Of a stretch of DNA of 61,473 nt, positions 57,640-61,473 are shown piece by piece. How positions within the stretch are numbered: position 1 is the first letter of the stretch; every line of letters starts with the position of its first letter. Source of the stretch: Chloroflexota bacterium (GTDB taxonomy: Bacteria > Chloroflexota > Anaerolineae > UBA4142). The translations under genes and the position numbers were made by a program. The notes under the pieces were generated by a model that did no database searches, had not been told where the DNA came from, and worked only from the letters and a program-made list of their open reading frames with translations. Location of the stretch: contig JACRMI010000004.1 of the NCBI GenBank assembly GCA_016215025.1, forward strand, positions 1-61,473, read 5' to 3'.

Positions 57640-59388
57640 ATGAGTGAGCAAAAACAATACCTTCGATTCTCGGTCGCACAGCGAATTGAACACTGGGCGC
57701 AAATGATTTCGTTCACCGTATTAGGTGCCACCGGGTTGCCGCAAAAATTTGCGGGTGAACATTGGGCGGAAGAAGTGATCCGGTACATGGGTGGCATCGA
57801 GACCGTGCGCAATATCCACCACTTCGCCGCGATCATCATGTCTGTCGCATGTATCTATCATGCCATTGCTCTCGCTTATAAGGTGTTGGTGTTGCGAGTT
57901 CGATGGACCATGTTCCCGCGACTCGATGATTTGCTCGATGCGCTGGATCAAATCCGTTACAATATGGGCTTGACCAAGGAGCTACCCAAGTTCGATCGGT
58001 TCTCGTTCGGAGAAAAATTCGAATACTGGGCGTTTGTCTGGGGCGCGGTGGTCATGGGCGCGACCGGATTCATGATGTGGAATCCTATCAACACCGCGCG
58101 CTTTCTGCCGGGCGATTTGATTCCTGCTGCGAAAGCAGCGCATGGCGGCGAAGCTCTGCTCGCTGTGCTGGCAATCATCATCTGGCACTTTTACAACGTG
58201 CACATCAAGACGTTCAGCAAGGCAATGTTTAACGGTAAGCTCACCGAACACGAAATGGTTCACGAGCATGGATTGGAATTGGAACGCCTCAATGCCGGTA
58301 GAGGAGACCCGCGTCCTGCGCCTGAGGTTATCCGAAATCGCGAACGCTGGTTCATTCCGACGGCATCGATTCTTTCGGTTGGGTTGCTCGTCGGACTGTA
58401 CTTTTTCACAAGCTATGAGCAGACGGCCATTACGACATTGCCGAAACGTTCCACGCAGATCCAAGTGTATGCGCCCGTCACGCCTACTCCCACGGTGCGC
58501 GCCGGCGCACCCACGGTTTCGATTACAGCCAAGCCACTGCCTGCGACTCACGACGGTCGAACTCAATGCAATACTTGCCATGCGAATAACGTCGGTCCAA
58601 AGAATCCAGTCGATCATGCCGGACGGACCGATGCAACCTGTACGGCGTGCCATAAGCTAGGTGGAACTGCGCCTGTTGCTGGCACAACGCCAGCCGCCAC
58701 GTCCGCTACTCCGGTGCCTGGTGCACCAAAGCGGCAACCAGCCGATCATGTAGGACGCCCGACGTGTTTGGCTTGTCACCAAGCGTTGCCCAAGCCGGCT
58801 TTGCCAGCCGACCATGCTGGACGCGCAGATGCAACTTGCGCCGCATGTCATCCGCTTGTCAATGTGGCTCCGTCAACTTCGGCGACGGCTGTTGCAACCA
58901 AAGCGCCCACAACTGGCACAACGTCTTCCGCCGCTTCGTCGGCCGCATCATCGGCTGGCGCGCCCAAGTCGCAACCAGCCGATCACGCTGGACGCGCAAT
59001 CTGCGTAGCGTGTCACCAAGCATTGCCCAAGCCCGCCATGCCAGCTGATCACGCCGGACGAACGGATGCAACTTGCGCCGCATGTCATCCACTCGGTAGT
59101 GCTGCATCGCCGTCCAGTCCTGCGTCATCCGCTGCGAGCAAAGCCTCCGCCGCATCATCAAGCTCTGCATCGTCGGCTGCGAGCAAAGCGTCTGCCGCAT
59201 CATCGGCAAGTAGTGCGGCGGCTTCGTCGGTCGCCTCGTCGGCTGGCGCGCCCAAGCCGCAACCAGCCGATCATATGGGACGAGCAATCTGCGTGGCCTG
59301 TCACCAAGCGTTGCCCAAGCCCGTCATGCCAGCGGATCATGCCGGGCGAGCTGATGCGATGTGTATAGCGTGCCACAAATCCCCGTAA
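57640..59388 (+). CDS. Cytochrome b fused to eight CXXCH repeats
   Basis: A 582-aa membrane protein. The N-terminal part (about 1-260) is a formate-dehydrogenase-gamma/thiosulfate-reductase-type cytochrome b with haem-b histidines in RIEHWAQM, IHHFAA, YHAIAL and WHFYNVH. After a membrane helix near 245-265 and a Thr/Pro linker comes a periplasm-side tail: CNTCH, CTACH, CLACH, CAACH, CVACH, CAACH, CVACH, CIACH, eight sites. They sit in alternating modules ADHxGRxxCxACHQALPKP and ADHAGRxDATCxACH, with Ala/Ser linkers. Expected function: menaquinol oxidation at haem b and relay outward through the tail to the nonahaem protein. The tail is repetitive at DNA level too. Confidence 0.93.
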   Translation: MSEQKQYLRFSVAQRIEHWAQMISFTVLGATGLPQKFAGEHWAEEVIRYMGGIETVRNIHHFAAIIMSVACIYHAIALAYKVLVLRVRWTMFPRLDDLLDALDQIRYNMGLTKELPKFDRFSFGEKFEYWAFVWGAVVMGATGFMMWNPINTARFLPGDLIPAAKAAHGGEALLAVLAIIIWHFYNVHIKTFSKAMFNGKLTEHEMVHEHGLELERLNAGRGDPRPAPEVIRNRERWFIPTASILSVGLLVGLYFFTSYEQTAITTLPKRSTQIQVYAPVTPTPTVRAGAPTVSITAKPLPATHDGRTQCNTCHANNVGPKNPVDHAGRTDATCTACHKLGGTAPVAGTTPAATSATPVPGAPKRQPADHVGRPTCLACHQALPKPALPADHAGRADATCAACHPLVNVAPSTSATAVATKAPTTGTTSSAASSAASSAGAPKSQPADHAGRAICVACHQALPKPAMPADHAGRTDATCAACHPLGSAASPSSPASSAASKASAASSSSASSAASKASAASSASSAAASSVASSAGAPKPQPADHMGRAICVACHQALPKPVMPADHAGRADAMCIACHKSP

Positions 59389-59403
59389 AATAAATTCGAT
59401 TAC

Positions 59404-59440
59404 AAAACACCCTCGTATCAACGAGGGTATTTTGTTTCTC
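59404..59440 (+). terminator. Intrinsic terminator of the cytochrome operon
   Basis: AAAAcACCCTCGT and ACGAGGGTaTTTT with loop ATCA (59404-59433), then GTTTCTCTTT. Confidence 0.82.
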
Positions 59441-59583
59441 TTTAATACAGACTTACACATTGAGCCTAATTTACCTACATGAATGTACGGATGTATAATA
59501 CTGTCAAAATCATGTAAGTTAATTCATGTCCTCAAGTCTGCAAACTCCGCTTATCCATACGGTCGTCATTGCTAAAGACTCCA

Positions 59584-61338
59584 ATGAAAAAATCGATTGA
59601 AAAAGCTCGTAAGGAAAAAAATAAAATACCGCGCTTGCACCATCCAGCAAAAGCGAGTCTTACAGGCGCGACTAAACATGCCAAGCGCACGCCTCGTAAT
59701 GGTCCTCCAAAGAAGACCGATTCTCAAGTTGCGGAAACAGAAAAACGTTTTAGCCAAGTGTGGGACACCGCTAGCGATGCCTTGTTGCTTACCGATCCCA
59801 ATGGCATTGTCCTGGAAGTCAATCCGGCATTCTGTCAGTTATATGGTCGAAGCCGTGACCAGTTGCTCGGCAAGCCAGTAACAATCGCTTTGCCCAAGCA
59901 GATGCACAGTCAAGCGATTGCAGACTATAAAACTTTTTTTCATTCAGAAATAGTTCCTGCCCCCCTTGAAGCTTGGATCCGTCGAGACGATGGCACAGAA
60001 TGTTTCGTCGAATCCCGCTTCGATTTTATTACCGAAAAAAATCAGCGCACGGCTCTATTGTCGATTACGCGTGACCTAACCGCGCGCAAACAGTCCGAAG
60101 AACAACTCAAGAACCAACTCCGCGGTCTTGCCTCGCTCAATTCGATTGCGAATGCGATTGTTCATTCAGCGTCCGTGGAGCAACTTTTGGAAGCATCGCT
60201 CGATATTGCGCTGGATTTGACGGACTTGGCGACCGGTTCGGTGCATCTCATCGGTGAAGAGGATAACGTTCCGCATATGATCGCGCAGCGTGGGTTCTCT
60301 CCGGTGAAATTAAAGCAAGCCACCGAGATGCACACGGCGTGGGCAAGCCAAGCCGCCGTGCGCTTGTTGAGCGAATCGATCATCGAAGGGATTCCGGGTG
60401 AAGTCGGTTTGGTTCTAACGACAGAACCTCAAAAGCAACAAGCGTACGTGGCGATTCCCATTCGTACCAAGACCAAATTGTCGGGCACATTGATTTTGGT
60501 GGGGACGAGTCTGCATCTGGTGAATGAAACTGACAAGGCGCGGCTGACGACGATTGGCTATCAGCTCGGCGTCGCCATCGAAAATTTTCGCCTGGTCGAG
60601 AAAACCGCCGAAGTCAAAGCGCTGCGTGAGTTGGATCGCTTGCGCTCTGAATTGATCGCGAATGTGTCCCATGAATTGCGCACGCCGCTTGGACTCATCA
60701 AAGTGTTTTGCACGACCTTGATGGCAAAGGATGTGGCATTTGATCGATCGGCGCGTTTCGAATTCTTGAATGACATCGATCGTGAAACGGACAAGCTAGA
60801 GAAGATCGTTTCCAATCTGCTCGACCTTTCGCAACTCCAAAACAATCGCTTGCGTTTGGACAAGCGCGCGTTGGACCTGGGTGAGCTGATTACGACCGTG
60901 ATCGACGAAATGAAATTCAACTTGATTCAACACAAGGTCGTCTATGAAATGCCGGTTGAACCGCTGTCGGTGATGGCAGACCCACAGCGTCTTGAGCAAG
61001 TCTTGCGAAACTTGATTGGCAATGCGGTCAAGTATTCTCCGGATGGGGGAACGATCAAAATTCAATGTCGCAAAGAGAATCAACAAATCCTGGTTGGCGT
61101 CCAAGATCAGGGGATTGGAATTCCGGTCGACGATTTGGAAAGAATCTTTGAGCGATTCTATCGGGTTGGGAACGAAACGACTCGCCGTGTGGGTGGAGTC
61201 GGCTTGGGGCTGTCCGTCTCGCGAGGCATCGTCGAAGAACATGGTGGAAAAATTTGGGCGGAAAGTTCGCTTGGAAAAGGCAGCACGTTTTATTTTACCT
61301 TGCCTCAAGTCAATACGCCGCGTTCCAGTGTCGAATAG
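59584..61338 (+). CDS. PAS-GAF histidine kinase
   Basis: A 584-aa soluble kinase. A basic N-terminus is followed by PAS (about 45-165, VWDTASDALLLTDPNGIVLEV), a GAF domain (about 185-335), HisKA with H363 in ANVSHELRTPLGL, and HATPase with NLIGNAVKYSPDG, DQGIGIP and GVGLGLSVS. ATG 59584 chosen; a TTG at 59569 is in frame. Neither has a Shine-Dalgarno, but a TGTATAAT-like box lies near 59492. No regulator gene follows within the window. Confidence 0.93.
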   Translation: MKKSIEKARKEKNKIPRLHHPAKASLTGATKHAKRTPRNGPPKKTDSQVAETEKRFSQVWDTASDALLLTDPNGIVLEVNPAFCQLYGRSRDQLLGKPVTIALPKQMHSQAIADYKTFFHSEIVPAPLEAWIRRDDGTECFVESRFDFITEKNQRTALLSITRDLTARKQSEEQLKNQLRGLASLNSIANAIVHSASVEQLLEASLDIALDLTDLATGSVHLIGEEDNVPHMIAQRGFSPVKLKQATEMHTAWASQAAVRLLSESIIEGIPGEVGLVLTTEPQKQQAYVAIPIRTKTKLSGTLILVGTSLHLVNETDKARLTTIGYQLGVAIENFRLVEKTAEVKALRELDRLRSELIANVSHELRTPLGLIKVFCTTLMAKDVAFDRSARFEFLNDIDRETDKLEKIVSNLLDLSQLQNNRLRLDKRALDLGELITTVIDEMKFNLIQHKVVYEMPVEPLSVMADPQRLEQVLRNLIGNAVKYSPDGGTIKIQCRKENQQILVGVQDQGIGIPVDDLERIFERFYRVGNETTRRVGGVGLGLSVSRGIVEEHGGKIWAESSLGKGSTFYFTLPQVNTPRSSVE

Positions 61339-61382
61339 CTAGTTCTTGTCGGAAAATTCAAAACTGAGCGTGATTTGCACTG

Positions 61383-61438
61383 GGACCCCAAGGGAATAAG
61401 ATGGAAGTTGGCAAACAACCTCTTACCCCTTGGAGTCC
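61383..61438. repeat. Long hairpin abutting the last start codon
   Basis: GGAC-CCAAGGG-TAAGA-GTTG (61383-61410) pairs with CAAC-TCTTA-CCCTTGG-GTCC (61416-61438) with a few bulges; loop GCAAA. It covers the space before the ATG at 61439 and includes TTGGAG. Confidence 0.75.
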
Positions 61439-61473
61439 ATGATGATTATAGACCGATACGTCCGTCCTGCCGA
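61439..61473 (+). CDS. Partial gene at the right edge
   Basis: Eleven codons, MMIIDRYVRPA, run off the window. The pattern DRYVRPA is common at the start of FAD-binding subunits of molybdopterin dehydrogenases (CoxM-like); this is a weak guess from eleven residues. Confidence 0.3.
   Translation, partial: MMIIDRYVRPA

Overview
The window looks like a chromosomal piece of a Chloroflexota bacterium, probably Anaerolineae-like. This is inferred from gene content and style: moderately GC-rich DNA, many multi-GAF and NarL-type two-component pairs, lipoproteins with Thr/Pro 'TPTP' stalks, a CysO/JAMM/MoeZ cysteine cluster, DUF4395, and multihaem cytochromes. No rRNA, tRNA, CRISPR or intact insertion sequence was recognised.

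Layout. 0.2-1.5 kb: glyA. 1.5-6.5 kb (minus): SAM-methyltransferase, 1158-aa multi-GAF kinase and OmpR-type regulator. 6.6-12.5 kb (minus): a TetR-led acyl-CoA operon (TetR, redoxin, thiolase, CoA-transferase, enoyl-CoA hydratase, acyl-CoA dehydrogenase) with an operator palindrome beside its promoter. 12.6-14.4 kb: short FtsK-like ATPase and two small genes. 14.5-16.6 kb: secreted carbohydrate-binding-like protein and DUF6788. 16.6-26.2 kb: sulfur block with a broken cystathionine lyase gene joined to a CBS-domain scrap, rhodanese lipoprotein plus regulator and kinase, cysK, JAMM peptidase, CysO, MoeZ, DUF4395 and thioredoxin. 26.2-30.8 kb (minus): peptide-type ABC importer with a flavin-oxidase-like gene inside it. 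30.8-33.9 kb (minus): HD hydrolase, anti-sigma and ECF sigma. 34.4-42.8 kb: exported proteins (985-aa orphan lipoprotein, GH5, sulfatase, propeller-esterase). 42.8-50.3 kb (minus): surface and secreted proteins. 50.5-53.6 kb (minus): NarL regulator and PDZ-kinase. 53.8-56.3 kb: RRM protein, GIY-YIG-like protein, cold-shock protein, EndoIII-like glycosylase. 56.4-59.4 kb: nonahaem cytochrome and cytochrome b fused to repeated CXXCH modules. 59.6 kb to the end: PAS-GAF kinase and the first codons of another gene.

Four signals stand out. (1) Nine transcription units combine a promoter-like sequence with an intrinsic terminator inside the 5' leader, which suggests widespread attenuation; three of these lie in the sulfur block. 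(2) Many intercistronic gaps, including all five in the acyl-CoA operon, are degenerate word repeats that read as a word and then its complement, each gap with its own word. (3) Palindromic repeats are frequent: dispersed TGTCATT(C/T)(C/T)GAG elements, a 7.5-unit hairpin array, and a palindrome translated inside a sulfatase. (4) A cysteine-biosynthesis set pairs a CysK1-type synthase with a CysO carrier ending in Gly-Gly-Arg and a JAMM peptidase. All functions are read from sequence only; no database search was run.
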